Source: Altererythrobacter sp. BO-6 (GTDB taxonomy: Bacteria; Pseudomonadota; Alphaproteobacteria; Sphingomonadales; Sphingomonadaceae). Taken from it: 64,000 bases of DNA. Where the stretch lies: positions 372,001 to 436,000 of the forward strand of contig NZ_CP049259.1 in assembly GCF_011047315.1 (NCBI RefSeq), read 5' to 3'. The notes under the pieces are model-generated. The model had not been told where the DNA came from and did no database searches. It was given only the letters and a program-made list of their open reading frames with translations. Shown piece by piece: positions 36,722 through 46,098 of this stretch (position 1 is the first letter of the stretch; each line of letters begins with the position of its first letter). The position numbers and the translations under genes are program-made.

Positions 36722-37543
36722 TCAAGCCTTAAGCGCGCCCGCCAGCAGCTTGTGCAGTTTCGAATGCAGGGCATCATTGGCGGCGAGTACCTGCCCAGCT
36801 GCGATCGGCTGCGATCGGCCGCGGTAGTCGCTGACGAAGCCGCCAGCTTCGCGCACCAGCAAACAGCCGGCGGCGGTATCCCAGTCGCTCAGGCCGGTTT
36901 CCCAGAAACCGTCGAAGCGCCCGGCGGCAACCCATGCAAGGTCGAGCGAGGCTGCACCAAAGCGCCGGATCCCGGCCACTTCGGTCCCGATCGCGGCGTA
37001 GATCTTCATCCACTCGCCCGGATCGCCTGCACCCTGGAAGGGGATACCGGTGGCGATCAATGCGTCTGATAGCCGCGAACGCGAGGACACGCGCAGCCGG
37101 GCGTCCTGCAACCATGCACCGCGCGTCTTTTCCGCCCAGAAGGTTTCGTCGGTGATCGGTTGGTAGATCACCCCTGCTGTCACTTCGCCCCAGCCCGAAC
37201 CGTCCGGCTTGGGTTCCTGCACGGCAATCGAAATCGCGAAATGCGGAATGCCGTGGAGGAAATTGCTGGTTCCGTCGAGCGGATCGATGATCCAGCGCGG
37301 CTTTGAAGGATCGCCTTCGATGATCCCCGCTTCTTCCAGCACGAAGCCCCAGTCAGGCCGTGCATGCAGCAGCTCGTCATAGATCGTCCGCTCGGCCCGC
37401 ATGTCTGCCTTCGACACGAAATCCGCCGGCCCCTTGCGGCTGACCTGCAAGTGTTCAACTTCGCCGAAGTCGCGGCGCAGACGGCCACCCGCCTTGCGGG
37501 CCGCCTTTTCCATCACGCGAATGAGGCCGGAATACATCGACAT
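36722..37543 (-). CDS. Inositol monophosphatase-family protein (SuhB-like)
   Basis: A 273-residue Mg-dependent phosphatase of the IMPase fold. The metal-binding motifs are complete: DFVSKADMRAE, FVLEEAGIIEG (Glu), PRWIIDPLDGTSNFLHG (the diagnostic DPLDGTxN), and GLSDWDTAAGCLLVREAGG (late WD-x-AAG). Relatives hydrolyse inositol-1-phosphate or similar sugar phosphates, and SuhB also acts in rRNA antitermination. The open frame extends into efp, but ATG 37543 lies 6 bp after the efp stop and matches family N-termini (SGLIRVMEKAARKAGGRLRR). There is no clear ribosome-binding site, suggesting reinitiation after efp. Confidence 0.92.
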   Translation of the reverse strand: MSMYSGLIRVMEKAARKAGGRLRRDFGEVEHLQVSRKGPADFVSKADMRAERTIYDELLHARPDWGFVLEEAGIIEGDPSKPRWIIDPLDGTSNFLHGIPHFAISIAVQEPKPDGSGWGEVTAGVIYQPITDETFWAEKTRGAWLQDARLRVSSRSRLSDALIATGIPFQGAGDPGEWMKIYAAIGTEVAGIRRFGAASLDLAWVAAGRFDGFWETGLSDWDTAAGCLLVREAGGFVSDYRGRSQPIAAGQVLAANDALHSKLHKLLAGALKA

Positions 37544-37548
37544 GGGCG

Positions 37549-38112
37549 TTAGCTGGCCTTCCCGACGTAGCTCTGTTCGTAAACGTCGACGATGATGCGC
37601 GTGCCGCTTTCGATGTGCGGGGGCACCATGATGCGTACGCCATTGTCGAGAATTGCCGGCTTGTAGCTGGAGGATGCGGTTTGCCCTTTTACGACAGCAT
37701 CGGCTTCGACGATGGTCGCTTCGATCTGAGCGGGAAGCTCGACGCTGATCGGCTTTTCTTCCCACAATTCAAGGGTCACCTGCATCCCGTCCTGCAGGAA
37801 CGGGCGCGCATCGCCCAGAAGGTCGCTCGGCAGGTTGATCTGCTCGTAGGTGTCATTATCCATGAACACCAGCATCTCGCCGTCTTCGTAGAGGAACTGG
37901 AATTCCTTGGTGTCGAGGCGGACACGCTCGACCGTGTCGGCGCTGCGGAAGCGGACATTGGTCTTGCGGCCGTCCTGCAGGTTCTTCATTTCCACCTGCA
38001 TATAGGCACCGCCCTTGCCAGGCTGGGTGTGCTGGATCTTGGAAACCTTCCAGATGCCGCCTTCATACTCAAGGATATTGCCGGGGCGAATATCGACGCC
38101 GCTGATCTTCAT
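37549..38112 (-). CDS. efp: Translation elongation factor P
   Basis: EF-P relieves ribosome stalling at polyproline stretches. At 187 residues it has the three beta-barrel domains: KOW-like N-domain ([19 protein letters not shown]), OB domain ([20 protein letters not shown]) and C-domain ([20 protein letters not shown]). The tip loop TQPGKGGAY carries K33, equivalent to the modified Lys34 of E. coli EF-P. ATG 38112 is used; a TTG at 38130 would add only non-family residues. It is followed immediately by the IMPase gene. The modifying EpmA/EpmB enzymes are not in the window. Confidence 0.96.
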   Translation of the reverse strand: MKISGVDIRPGNILEYEGGIWKVSKIQHTQPGKGGAYMQVEMKNLQDGRKTNVRFRSADTVERVRLDTKEFQFLYEDGEMLVFMDNDTYEQINLPSDLLGDARPFLQDGMQVTLELWEEKPISVELPAQIEATIVEADAVVKGQTASSSYKPAILDNGVRIMVPPHIESGTRIIVDVYEQSYVGKAS

Positions 38113-38223
38113 GGGTGCTAACCTTTTCAAGGAACCTGCAGGGTGATGCCCTGCCTATTGTTGCGCGCGCCCTTAGCCGAGCAATGCATGCGGGGCAAGG
38201 CGGCTGGCGAGCGATAGGAGAAC

Positions 38224-38244
38224 ATGGTAGCGCCGCGCGAATGA
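38224..38244 (+). other. Six-codon leader ORF coupled to the 38241 gene (candidate uORF)
   Basis: ATG 38224, preceded at good spacing by AGGAG (38216-38220), encodes M-V-A-P-R-E and stops with TGA that overlaps the next ATG as ATGA (38241-38244). The downstream gene itself lacks a correctly placed ribosome-binding site, so translation may depend on this leader by termination-reinitiation. Confidence 0.45.
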
Positions 38245-38597
38245 AACAGACCCTTGCCTTCGCCACTGTCGTACTGATTGCCCTTGCCGTGCCAGCGCGG
38301 GCCGAGATGCTCAAGACCATGCCGCACGGGCCCTATGAATGCGCCTTGCCGGGTGATGCCGCGGGGGCCGCATGGATCCCTCAGCCGGCTGACAGTTTCA
38401 CGATCACGCGCGCCTCGCGCTATCGCAGCCCCGAAGGGCGCGGCACTTACCTGCTCAAGGGCGACATGTTGACCTTCACTGCAGGTCCCAAGAACGGCTT
38501 GCAGCTGCGCCGCACCGGCACCAACGAACTGCGCGCAATCGACGCCGATGGCTCGACCGGGCGGTTGATTTGCGTGCGAGTGGGAAGCAATCGCTAG
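38241..38597 (+). CDS. Small secreted or periplasmic hypothetical protein
   Basis: A 118-residue protein with a clear Sec signal peptide: MKQTLAFATVVLIALAVPARA, with cleavage expected after the ARA at residue 21. The mature part (MLKTMPHGPYECALPGDAAG onwards) contains two cysteines, PYECALPG and RLICVRV, that could form a disulfide, and a predicted beta-rich body (TYLLKGDMLTFTAGPKNGLQ). I do not recognise a named family. The ATG overlaps a six-codon leader ORF. The gene is convergent with thiE (4-bp overlap at 38594-38597) and divergent from efp. Confidence 0.72.
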   Translation: MKQTLAFATVVLIALAVPARAEMLKTMPHGPYECALPGDAAGAAWIPQPADSFTITRASRYRSPEGRGTYLLKGDMLTFTAGPKNGLQLRRTGTNELRAIDADGSTGRLICVRVGSNR

Positions 38598-39238
38598 CGA
38601 GCGCTTGCCTTTTCGATCGCGGCGGCGAAATCACGCACGGCCTGCGCTTCGTCGCCGTTCCAGACCGCGCCTGACACCGCCACGAAATCTGCGCCGGCTT
38701 CTACCAGCACGCCGCAATTGGCAGGCGTGATCCCGCCGATGGCAACACAGGGTATCTCGAACAGCTGGTTCCACCATGTAAGCAGCTCCGGCTCAGGGTG
38801 AAACTCGGTTTCCTTGGTAGTCGAGGGGAAGAACGCTCCGAACGCGACATAATCGGCGCCTGCTTCGCCCGCTTCCATCGCCAGGTGGCGGCTATCATGG
38901 CAGGTGACGCCGATCTGTGCGTCGCGGCCCAATTCTTCACGCGCGACCTTCGGGTTGCCGTCCTTTTGACCCAGATGCACGCCATCCGCCTTCAAGCGCT
39001 TGGCCAGCGCGACACTGTCGTTGACGATAAAGGCTACATCGCGTTCGACACAGATTTTCTGGAGCGGTTCGGCCAGCCTTGCTGCCTCATGCTGGTCCAG
39101 GCCTTTCACGCGGAACTGGAAAGCAGTCACGATCCCCTCTCCCGCATCGATCGCGCGTGCCAGACGCGCCGGGAAATCACCGGTCACATCGAGCGGTGAA
39201 ATGAGGTACAATTGAGTGTGAGGCAGGTGATCGTTCAT
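38594..39238 (-). CDS. thiE: Thiamine-phosphate synthase
   Basis: Couples the hydroxymethyl-pyrimidine and thiazole phosphate moieties to give thiamine phosphate. The TIM barrel has 214 residues. Family segments are TQLYLISPLDV, AFQFRVKGLDQ (usually LRxK), DVAFIVNDSVALAKRLKADGVHLGQKD, IGVTCHDSRHLAMEAGEAGADYVAFGAFFPSTTK, CVAIGGITPANCGVLVEAGADFVAV. This is the sphingomonad-type ThiE, with VTCHDS instead of GxSxHS-type wording. Its ATG shares bases with the ATG of the divergent lipoprotein gene. No thi riboswitch is seen. Confidence 0.93.
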   Translation of the reverse strand: MNDHLPHTQLYLISPLDVTGDFPARLARAIDAGEGIVTAFQFRVKGLDQHEAARLAEPLQKICVERDVAFIVNDSVALAKRLKADGVHLGQKDGNPKVAREELGRDAQIGVTCHDSRHLAMEAGEAGADYVAFGAFFPSTTKETEFHPEPELLTWWNQLFEIPCVAIGGITPANCGVLVEAGADFVAVSGAVWNGDEAQAVRDFAAAIEKASAR

Positions 39239-39689
39239 GCTGCGCTCAATAACGAATCGCGATTATTGCGCAATGGAACTCGCATCGCTTCCGTTTGCGC
39301 TGGGTGCAATCGCGCTCGCTGCCTGTGCCACGCCCAAGGAGCTGCCAGGCTGCCGCAATCACGAATGCATTGCACTGGGCGAGCGGCAGGTGCTCATGAC
39401 GGGTGTGGCAGTGACGCCCCTGTCTGTCGTCGAGGACAGTCGCTGTGCGATTGAGGTCGACTGCGTCTGGGCTGGCCGGGTGATCGTCCAGGCCCAAGTC
39501 GAGCTGGAGCATGAGTTGGTCACGGTTGCGCTAGATTCCAGCGCGCCCCTCCATATCAATGCAGGAATGCTGTCGATCGCCGAAATAGCGCCCGATAAAT
39601 CCATCAACTGGCAGATCGAGCCCGAAAACTATCGCTTCGCCTTCACTTTCGTGCCTGACATAATGGAAAGCCCAAAGACCGGTAATTAG
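39237..39689 (+). CDS. Putative lipoprotein, hypothetical
   Basis: A 150-residue protein with a lipoprotein-type signal ending in the lipobox ALAAC (Cys 30). The mature part has further cysteines (CRNHECI, CAIEVDCVW) and a predicted beta-rich fold. No family recognised. ATG 39237 has an AGGTGA ribosome-binding site and gives an n-region with arginines; ATG 39273 would give a shorter signal with no positive charge. With the first start, the gene begins on the same CATG as thiE on the other strand, leaving no intergenic space. It converges on fba. Confidence 0.65.
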   Translation: MLRSITNRDYCAMELASLPFALGAIALAACATPKELPGCRNHECIALGERQVLMTGVAVTPLSVVEDSRCAIEVDCVWAGRVIVQAQVELEHELVTVALDSSAPLHINAGMLSIAEIAPDKSINWQIEPENYRFAFTFVPDIMESPKTGN

Positions 39690-39704
39690 GATCCCTGCGC
39701 TTGC

Positions 39705-40595
39705 TCAGCCTGCGACCGACGCCCGGTAAATCGCCTCGATCGCATCGCCCAGCGCCGCATCGAATTCCGCGTCCGACTGTCCCTTGCGAAGGTCCTGAAG
39801 CAATCCCCGGCTGAAGCTGGCGATCATGCCCGCATTCCGCGCTAGGTGCGCACAAGCGTCATCGGTCGAATAACCACCGGAAAGCGCCACCACGCGCAGG
39901 ACATTGGGATGGGCAATCGCAGGGGCATAAAGGTTGGCTGTCGCCGGGATCGAAAGCTTGAGCATGACCTGGCGGCCCTCGGGCAAGGCGTCGAGCCCTT
40001 TCATGATTTCGGCCAACAGGATCGCTTCGCCATCGGCGCGGTCAGCAGCGTTGATGTCATACTCAGGCTCGAGGATCGGCATCAGCCCGGCGTCGGCAAT
40101 CCGCGCACCATATTCGAACTGCTGCGCCACGATCGCGGCAATCCCGGCCGGATTGGCGGATTTGATCACCGAACGCATCTTCGTGCCGAACATTCCGGCC
40201 GCCGCCGACTTTTCCAGCAGCGCGTCGAGCTTGGTCATGTCCTTCATCAGCTGGACGCCTTGGGCTTCGTCCTCAAGGCCCTGGTCCACCTTGATAAACG
40301 GCACGATACCGCGCTGCTTGAGCGCTTCAGCGGTCGGCACGCCTTCGACCAGTCCATCCATCGTCTTTTCGAACAGGATCGCTCCGATCACCTTGCCGCT
40401 GGCGAAGCTGGGCGCAGTAATCACGCGCGCACGCATGGCATGGATCGCGGCAAACATCTCGTCGTCACCCGACCATTCGCTGTCCTCGACGCCATAACCG
40501 CGCAGCGCTTTGGGGGTCGATCCGCCCGACTGGTCAAGCGCGGCGATAAAGCCCTGCCCGTTGGCGATGCGGTCGGTCATTTCCTGCGTCTTCAT
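39705..40595 (-). CDS. Fructose-bisphosphate aldolase, class I
   Basis: Cleaves fructose 1,6-bisphosphate into triose phosphates by a Schiff-base mechanism without metal; 296 residues. Evidence is the N-terminal GFIAALDQSGGSTPKALRGYG, VPFIKVDQGLEDEAQGVQLM, ILEPEYDINAADRADGE, and the Schiff-base lysine K213 in VMLKLSIPATAN. This is the bacterial form of the animal-type class I enzyme. It is the last gene of the tkt-gap-pgk-fba run on the minus strand, 84 bp behind pgk, so it could share the transcript or have its own promoter. Confidence 0.95.
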   Translation of the reverse strand: MKTQEMTDRIANGQGFIAALDQSGGSTPKALRGYGVEDSEWSGDDEMFAAIHAMRARVITAPSFASGKVIGAILFEKTMDGLVEGVPTAEALKQRGIVPFIKVDQGLEDEAQGVQLMKDMTKLDALLEKSAAAGMFGTKMRSVIKSANPAGIAAIVAQQFEYGARIADAGLMPILEPEYDINAADRADGEAILLAEIMKGLDALPEGRQVMLKLSIPATANLYAPAIAHPNVLRVVALSGGYSTDDACAHLARNAGMIASFSRGLLQDLRKGQSDAEFDAALGDAIEAIYRASVAG

Positions 40596-40679
40596 GCAAC
40601 TATCCCTGTCTATGCATACCTATGCACGATCTGGCGCGCCCTTAACCAGCGGGTGGCTGTGCTGCAAGCTCGTACGATC

Positions 40680-41885
40680 CTATTTCGACAGCGCTGCGAC
40701 GCCGGGCAGGACCTTGCCTTCCATCCACTCAAGGAATGCGCCCCCGGCAGTCGACACATAGGTCACTTCGTCAGCAACCCCGGCATGCGCCAGCGCCGCC
40801 ACGGTATCACCTCCGCCCGCGACCGAGATCAGGGAGCCTTCCTGAGTCAGCGCGGCAGCGGTGCGCGCCAGTGCAACGGTGGCTTCATCGAAGGGCGGCG
40901 TCTCGAAGGCGCCCAGCGGCCCGTTCCACACCAGCGTGCGGCAGGTCTTGAGCACGTCAGCCAGCGCTTCGACCGCCTGCGGGCCGATATCGAGGATCAT
41001 CTCGTCGGCCGCAACTTCATGGACATTGCAGGTGCGCAAGCTGGCCGGATTGGGCGCGAATTCCTTGGCCACCACAACGTCATAGGGCAGATGGACGGTG
41101 CATCCCGCATGGTCGGCCTCGTCCATGATCTTGTTGGCAGTCGCGGTCAGGTCGTGTTCGCAAAGCGACTTGCCGACATTGACGCCGCGCGCCGCCAGGA
41201 ACGTATTCGCCATGCCCCCGCCGATGATCAGGTGCTGCACCTTGCCGACAAGGTTTTCCAGCACCGCCAGCTTGGTCGAGACCTTAGCCCCGCCAACCAC
41301 TGCCGCAACCGGTGTTTGCGGGGTGCCAAGCGCGGCATCGAGCGCCTTGAGCTCAGCTTCCATCGCGCGCCCGGCATAGGCGGGCAGCAGATGCGCCAGC
41401 CCCTCGGTCGTGGCATGCGCCCGGTGTGCAGCGGAAAAGGCATCGTTGACGTAGATATCACCGAGCTCAGCGATCGCTGCGGCAAAGGCAGGATCGTTGG
41501 CTTCTTCACCCGGCCAGAAACGAACATTGTCCATCAGGCCGATATCGCCCGGGCGAAGGATACCGATTGCCTGTTCCGCAACGGGACCGGACACCTCCGG
41601 GATGAACATGATTTCTTTGCCGAACACCTTCTCGACATCGCCCTGCACCATGCTGGTGGAGAGCACCGAGCTGCGCATGCCACCCGGGCGCCCGAAATGC
41701 GCCAACAACAGCACCTTGGCGCCCTTTTCGCACAATTCGAGCACGGTCGGTTTGGCAGCCTCGACCCGGGTCACATCGGTCGCCGAACCGTCCTTCATCG
41801 GCAGGTTCAGATCGACACGCACCAGCGCGACCTTGCCGGTCAGGTCGTCAGGCAGATCGTCGAGGGTCTTGAAGGCCGCCATCAT
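40680..41885 (-). CDS. pgk: Phosphoglycerate kinase
   Basis: Transfers phosphate from 1,3-bisphosphoglycerate to ADP in glycolysis, or the reverse in gluconeogenesis; 401 residues, normal length. The signature [16 protein letters not shown] is followed by [11 protein letters not shown] (substrate arginine/histidine), [53 protein letters not shown] and the nucleotide loop [11 protein letters not shown]. An AAAGGA ribosome-binding site precedes the ATG. It starts 9 bp after gap, so the two are surely co-transcribed. Confidence 0.97.
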   Translation of the reverse strand: MMAAFKTLDDLPDDLTGKVALVRVDLNLPMKDGSATDVTRVEAAKPTVLELCEKGAKVLLLAHFGRPGGMRSSVLSTSMVQGDVEKVFGKEIMFIPEVSGPVAEQAIGILRPGDIGLMDNVRFWPGEEANDPAFAAAIAELGDIYVNDAFSAAHRAHATTEGLAHLLPAYAGRAMEAELKALDAALGTPQTPVAAVVGGAKVSTKLAVLENLVGKVQHLIIGGGMANTFLAARGVNVGKSLCEHDLTATANKIMDEADHAGCTVHLPYDVVVAKEFAPNPASLRTCNVHEVAADEMILDIGPQAVEALADVLKTCRTLVWNGPLGAFETPPFDEATVALARTAAALTQEGSLISVAGGGDTVAALAHAGVADEVTYVSTAGGAFLEWMEGKVLPGVAALSK

Positions 41886-41894
41886 GCCAATCCT

Positions 41895-42902
41895 TTAAAG
41901 GAACTTCGCCATCACTCCGGTGGTGTCGATCATGCGGTTGGAGAAACCCCATTCGTTGTCATACCAGCTGACCACGCGGCAGAGCTTGCCTTCCATCACG
42001 GTTGTCTCGAGGCTGTCGATCGTCGAGCTGGCCGGATAGTGGTTGAAGTCAGAGCTGACCAGCGGCTGGTCGGTGTAATCGAGCACACCCTTCATCGGGC
42101 CTTCCGCGGCCGCCTTGAGCGCGGCGTTGATCTCGTCCACGCTGGTGTCGCGCTTCGGCGTAAACACCAGGTCGACCATCGAGACGTTCGGGGTCGGCAC
42201 ACGCACTGACGAACCGTCGAGCTTTCCCTTCAGCTCCGGCAGAACCAGGCCAACGGCGCGGGCAGCGCCGGTGGTGGTCGGGATCATGTTCTGCGCCCCG
42301 CCCCGCGCACGGCGCAGGTCCTTGTGGATCTGGTCGAGCATGCGCTGGTCGTTGGTGTAGCTGTGGATCGTGGTCATGAAGCCGCGCTCGATCCCGACCG
42401 TGTCATGCAGCACTTTGGCCATCGGCGCCAAGCAGTTGGTGGTGCAGCTGGCGTTGGAAATGATCACGTCATCCGCGGTCAAAGTGTCATGGTTCACGCC
42501 GAAGACGATGGTCTTCGAAACGCCGGTGGCCGGCGCGGAGATGATCACGCGCTTGGCGCCAGCTTTCAGGTGCGGCTCGGCGGCTTCGTGGCTCTGGAAG
42601 AAGCCGGTGCATTCCATGACAATGTCGATACCGTTGGCGGCATGCGACAGATTGCCAGGATCACGCTCGGCGGTGACATGGATCCGCTTGCCATTGACGA
42701 CCAGATCGTTGCCGTCGACTTCGACCTTGCCGGGGAAGCGACCATGCGTGCTGTCGAACCCGAACAACAGCGCGTTGGACTTGGTATCGGCCAGGTCGTT
42801 GATCGACACCAGCTCCAGATCGTGATCGTCGCGCTCAAGAATGGCCCGTGCGACGAGCCGCCCGATCCGTCCGAAACCGTTGATTGCAACCTTCGTCGTC
42901 AT
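41895..42902 (-). CDS. gap: Type I glyceraldehyde-3-phosphate dehydrogenase
   Basis: Phosphorylating NAD(P)-dependent oxidation of glyceraldehyde 3-phosphate; 335 residues. The nucleotide-binding motif is [16 protein letters not shown]. The catalytic Cys 153 is in [12 protein letters not shown]. Further signatures are [46 protein letters not shown] (given as two adjacent blocks in most alignments) and [13 protein letters not shown]. Asp or Ala at the cofactor-selecting position after VSIND suggests NAD use. It lies 16 bp behind tkt. Confidence 0.97.
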   Translation of the reverse strand: MTTKVAINGFGRIGRLVARAILERDDHDLELVSINDLADTKSNALLFGFDSTHGRFPGKVEVDGNDLVVNGKRIHVTAERDPGNLSHAANGIDIVMECTGFFQSHEAAEPHLKAGAKRVIISAPATGVSKTIVFGVNHDTLTADDVIISNASCTTNCLAPMAKVLHDTVGIERGFMTTIHSYTNDQRMLDQIHKDLRRARGGAQNMIPTTTGAARAVGLVLPELKGKLDGSSVRVPTPNVSMVDLVFTPKRDTSVDEINAALKAAAEGPMKGVLDYTDQPLVSSDFNHYPASSTIDSLETTVMEGKLCRVVSWYDNEWGFSNRMIDTTGVMAKFL

Positions 42903-42918
42903 TGCAAGGAACTCCTGC

Positions 42919-44898
42919 TTATCCGTTGAGTTTGTTCAAGATCTTGGGGACGATCGCGTCCGCAGTGAAACCGAATTTGGCAAACAATTGTTCGGCCGGA
43001 GCCGAGGCGCCAAACCGGTCTAGCCCGATGTTGAGCCCGTCGGTCCCGGTGTAGCGCTCCCACCCGAAGGTCGTGCCTGCTTCTACCGAAACCTTGAGAC
43101 AATCGGCGGGGAATACGTCTGCACGATATTCTGCCGATTGTTCGTCGAACAATTCGGTCGAAACCATCGAAACCACATCGGTGCCGATACCCTGCTTTTC
43201 CAGCTCGGCTGCACAGGCGAGCGCCACCTCGACTTCAGAGCCCGTGGCAGCGATCACGACCTTGCGCGCGCCTTCCGCAGCCTTGAGGCGATAGCCGCCG
43301 CGCGCGGACAGGTTTTCCTGCACCATCTCAAGCCGTACCTGCGGCAGGTTCTGGCGACTTAGCGCCAGTACCGAAGGGCGATTGCTCTGCTTTAACGCGA
43401 TTTCCCAGCATTCCGCTGTTTCCACTACATCAGCCGGGCGCATGACGAGCAGGTTGGGCATCGCACGGAGCGAGGCGAGGTGCTCGACAGGCTGGTGGGT
43501 CGGCCCGTCTTCACCCAGCCCGATGCTGTCATGCGTCATCACGTAGATCACGCGGCATTGTTGCAATGCGGAAAGCCGGATCGCACCGCGGGCATAGTCG
43601 GTGAAGACCAGGAATGTCCCGCCATAGGGAATCACACCGCCGTGCAGCGCCATGCCGTTCATGGCGGCGGCCATGCCGAATTCGCGAATGCCGTAATAGA
43701 CATAGCGGCCGCCGTAATTGTCAGCGCTGAAGGCTTCGATCCCGCCCGCCTTGGTGTTGTTCGAGCCGGTCAGGTCGGCACTGCCGCCGATCGTGTCAGG
43801 CAGGCGCGGGTTGATCTCCGCCAGCGCCATTTCCGAGGCTTTGCGCGTCGCGACCTTCTTCGGATCGGCGATCAGCGAAGCGACATAGTTCTTCATGGCA
43901 TCGCCGTGCGGCAATTCGCCGGCCATGCGGCGCGTAAACTCCGCCATGTGCCCTGAAGCGTCGAGCCGCCCTGCCCATGCGCAATGCGCTTCCTTGCCGG
44001 CCTGCGCCGTGGCGCGCCAATCGGCGAGGATGTTTTCCGGAACAACGAAGGGGTCATAGTGCCAACCAAGCGCATCGCGTGCCGCAGCCACTTCATCGGG
44101 CCCCAGCGGCGAGCCATGAGTAGCGCTGGTGCCCTGCTTGTTGGGCGCCCCCTTGCCGATCACCGTCTTACAGGCGACCAGCGATGGGCGGTCATCCGCG
44201 ACCGCCTCGTCCAGCGCCCGGGCGATATCGGCAAAGTCATGCCCGTCACAGCTCGTGACGTGCCAGCCAGTCGCTGCGTAGCGTGCCTTGATGTCCTCGC
44301 TGGTCGAAAGGTCTGTCCGGCCATCGATGGTGATGTCGTTATCGTCCCACAGCACGATCATCCGACCGAGCTTGAGGTGCCCGGCAAGGCCGATGGCTTC
44401 GTGGTTGATGCCTTCCATGAGGCATCCGTCACCGGCGATCACCCAAGTGCGGTGATCAACCAGATCGTCGCCGAACACCGCATTGAGGTGCCGCTCTGCC
44501 ATGGCCATGCCCACCGCCATCGCCAGTCCCTGCCCAAGCGGGCCGGTTGTACATTCGACACCGGGCAGCAGGAAGTTCTCGGGGTGGCCGGCGCATGGCG
44601 ACCCGAGCTGCCGGAAATTGCGAATGTCTTCGAGCGTCGGTTGCTCATAACCTGAAAGATAGAGAAGGCTGTAAATTAGCATCGAGCCGTGCCCGGCGGA
44701 GAGCACGAAACGGTCGCGATCGGCCCACTTTGGCGCGGCGGGATCGAACTTGAGATATTTCGACCAGAGCACCGTTGCGACGTCGGCCATCCCCATCGGC
44801 ATCCCCGGATGGCCGGAGTTGGCGGCCTGCACAGCGTCCATCGACAGGGCGCGGATCGCATTGGCCATCGGCTGGAGACGGGCGGGATCGAGGCTCAT
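42919..44898 (-). CDS. tkt: Transketolase
   Basis: A thiamine-diphosphate enzyme of the pentose phosphate pathway, 659 residues. The N-terminal domain has [55 protein letters not shown] and the ThDP/Mg motif [13 protein letters not shown]. The central domain has [15 protein letters not shown] and [20 protein letters not shown], and the C-terminal domain is complete. The open frame begins further upstream, but ATG 44898 has a GGAG ribosome-binding site and matches family starts. First gene of the tkt-gap-pgk(-fba) unit; the arrangement couples sugar rearrangement with lower glycolysis. Confidence 0.96.
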   Translation of the reverse strand: MSLDPARLQPMANAIRALSMDAVQAANSGHPGMPMGMADVATVLWSKYLKFDPAAPKWADRDRFVLSAGHGSMLIYSLLYLSGYEQPTLEDIRNFRQLGSPCAGHPENFLLPGVECTTGPLGQGLAMAVGMAMAERHLNAVFGDDLVDHRTWVIAGDGCLMEGINHEAIGLAGHLKLGRMIVLWDDNDITIDGRTDLSTSEDIKARYAATGWHVTSCDGHDFADIARALDEAVADDRPSLVACKTVIGKGAPNKQGTSATHGSPLGPDEVAAARDALGWHYDPFVVPENILADWRATAQAGKEAHCAWAGRLDASGHMAEFTRRMAGELPHGDAMKNYVASLIADPKKVATRKASEMALAEINPRLPDTIGGSADLTGSNNTKAGGIEAFSADNYGGRYVYYGIREFGMAAAMNGMALHGGVIPYGGTFLVFTDYARGAIRLSALQQCRVIYVMTHDSIGLGEDGPTHQPVEHLASLRAMPNLLVMRPADVVETAECWEIALKQSNRPSVLALSRQNLPQVRLEMVQENLSARGGYRLKAAEGARKVVIAATGSEVEVALACAAELEKQGIGTDVVSMVSTELFDEQSAEYRADVFPADCLKVSVEAGTTFGWERYTGTDGLNIGLDRFGASAPAEQLFAKFGFTADAIVPKILNKLNG

Positions 44899-45142
44899 GC
44901 GGATCGTGCTCCTGATTGCTGCGAGCGATGCCGGCGAGCATCCGCCCAATGCGTCGATTCGACGCGTTGCGGGGACCCTTTGCGGAGGGCGTGAATGAGG
45001 TCAACCCGCCGTTATGCCGGTTTCACCGGCGAGGCCGATTTTCCTTGCCAGTTCGCAAGCCTAGATGACTTATCAACAGGCACCCCCAAGGCTTTGCTGT
45101 TTCGAGGTAAATCGGGTAAAAAGCGGTAAGGAAGGGAAGAGG

Positions 45143-45319
45143 ATGGAGCAGTCACTCCAGCGTATCGAAGCCGCCCTGGTCCGCATTGATGCGGCAGCAG
45201 CCCGGCTCGGCCCCGTGAAAGCCGACAGCGAACTGGAACGAAAACACGCCGACTTGCGTGCTGAAGTCAGCGCAACGCTGCGCGATCTCGACCGCCTTAT
45301 CGATGGACTGGAGCCATGA
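45143..45319 (+). CDS. Small coiled-coil protein encoded before zapA
   Basis: A 58-residue, highly charged helical protein (MEQSLQRIEAALVRIDAAAA onwards) that is probably a coiled coil. A strong purine-rich ribosome-binding site (GGAAGGGAAGAGG) runs up to the ATG; the longer open frame from 45065 lacks one. The stop overlaps the zapA start as ATGA, so the two are translationally coupled. Position and shape suggest a partner in Z-ring assembly, but that is inference. It is divergent from tkt. Confidence 0.8.
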   Translation: MEQSLQRIEAALVRIDAAAARLGPVKADSELERKHADLRAEVSATLRDLDRLIDGLEP

Positions 45320-45795
45320 GCGAGGTAACGCTTCAGATCGGCGGCAGGGCTTACAAGGTTGCCTGCGCGGATGGCGAGGAGGCACAGCTGGCCCGCCTCG
45401 GAGGCATGATCGGGCAGAAACTGAAGCAAATGGAAGGCAACCTTGCGCCCAGTGAGGCGCAAAACCTGCTGTTTGCTGCGCTGCTGCTGGCCGATGAGCT
45501 GCACGAAGCGCGCGCAGCGATGGGCGGCGCAGGATCCTCCTCTGATGACCGTCTGGCCGAACTTCAGGACAAGGCAGAAGCGGCAGCCAAGGCGCAGCGT
45601 GATGCCGCGCTCGAGCTCGAGGCGCTGCGCGCTGAGCGGGATACGCTGGCCAACGATCTAGCCAATATCCGGTCTGCTACAGCGGGCCAGCAGCCGCTGT
45701 TCGAAACCGGCGAGGTCGCCCAGAAGCTCGATCAACTCGCGAGCCAGCTAGAAAAATGCGCGGATTCGCTTGAGAGCCGGCTCGGCTACTCCTAG
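45316..45795 (+). CDS. zapA: Cell division protein ZapA
   Basis: ZapA bundles FtsZ filaments at the division site. At 159 residues it is longer than the roughly 110 of E. coli. The N-terminal ZapA head is VTLQIGGRAYKVACADGEEAQLARLGG, continuing EAQNLLFAALLLADELHEA, and is followed by a long coiled coil (about residues 70-150) rich in Ala, Glu and Leu. It is coupled by ATGA to the small coiled-coil gene. The 6S RNA gene and fau follow, the classic zapA-ssrS-fau order. Confidence 0.93.
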   Translation: MSEVTLQIGGRAYKVACADGEEAQLARLGGMIGQKLKQMEGNLAPSEAQNLLFAALLLADELHEARAAMGGAGSSSDDRLAELQDKAEAAAKAQRDAALELEALRAERDTLANDLANIRSATAGQQPLFETGEVAQKLDQLASQLEKCADSLESRLGYS

Positions 45796-45800
45796 ATAAG

Positions 45801-45976
45801 AGGCGGCGGGACTGCCCGGCACGAGCCGTTTGAATATCCCTGAGGCTATAAGCAATCCTTGGGAGCTGTCCCTGCCCTGGTTTACGGGTTCGTCCTGGGG
45901 GCCGGGGTATACGGCGCCCACCTGACGTCGAGGCGTCAGAGGATTTCTCGAGCAACCGACCCATGGTGGTTCCGCC
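45801..45976 (+). ncRNA. ssrS: 6S RNA (approximate ends)
   Basis: The 302-bp zapA-fau gap holds a sequence of about 175 nt whose ends pair (AGGCGG near 45801, CCGCC near 45971-45975). The middle is G/C-rich with interrupted complementarity (for example GGGACTGCCC and the CCTGGGGGCCGGGG region), as expected for the long bulged hairpin that mimics an open promoter and sequesters RNA polymerase. The location between zapA and the 5-formyl-THF cyclo-ligase gene is the conserved proteobacterial site of ssrS. Exact ends are estimated. Confidence 0.8.
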
Positions 45977-46006
45977 ACTTTCTTGCTGAAGTACAACCGA
46001 TTAAAG

Positions 46007-46098
46007 CCGTTCGGGCTGAGCCTGCCGAAGCCGCACACTTCGTGTGCACCGAACCACCCGAAGGAAGAACGGCCCTTCGACAAGCTTAGGGCGAACGG
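46007..46098. repeat. REP-like inverted repeat running into the fau start codon
   Basis: Two imperfectly complementary 24-bp arms, 46007-46030 and 46075-46098, flank a shorter hairpin (GCACAC-TTC-GTGTGC, 46033-46047). The right arm reads CTTCGACAAGC-TTAGGGCGAACGG, close to a palindromic intergenic sequence that I remember as widely dispersed in sphingomonad and other proteobacterial genomes. It lies just after 6S RNA. Its last base is the G of the fau GTG start, and its TTAGGG may serve as the ribosome-binding site. Confidence 0.75.

Noticed and set aside
39846..42209. A 787-codon open frame on the plus strand
   Set aside because: It is antisense to fba, pgk and gap, all of which have complete catalytic motifs. 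Long antisense frames are expected at high GC.
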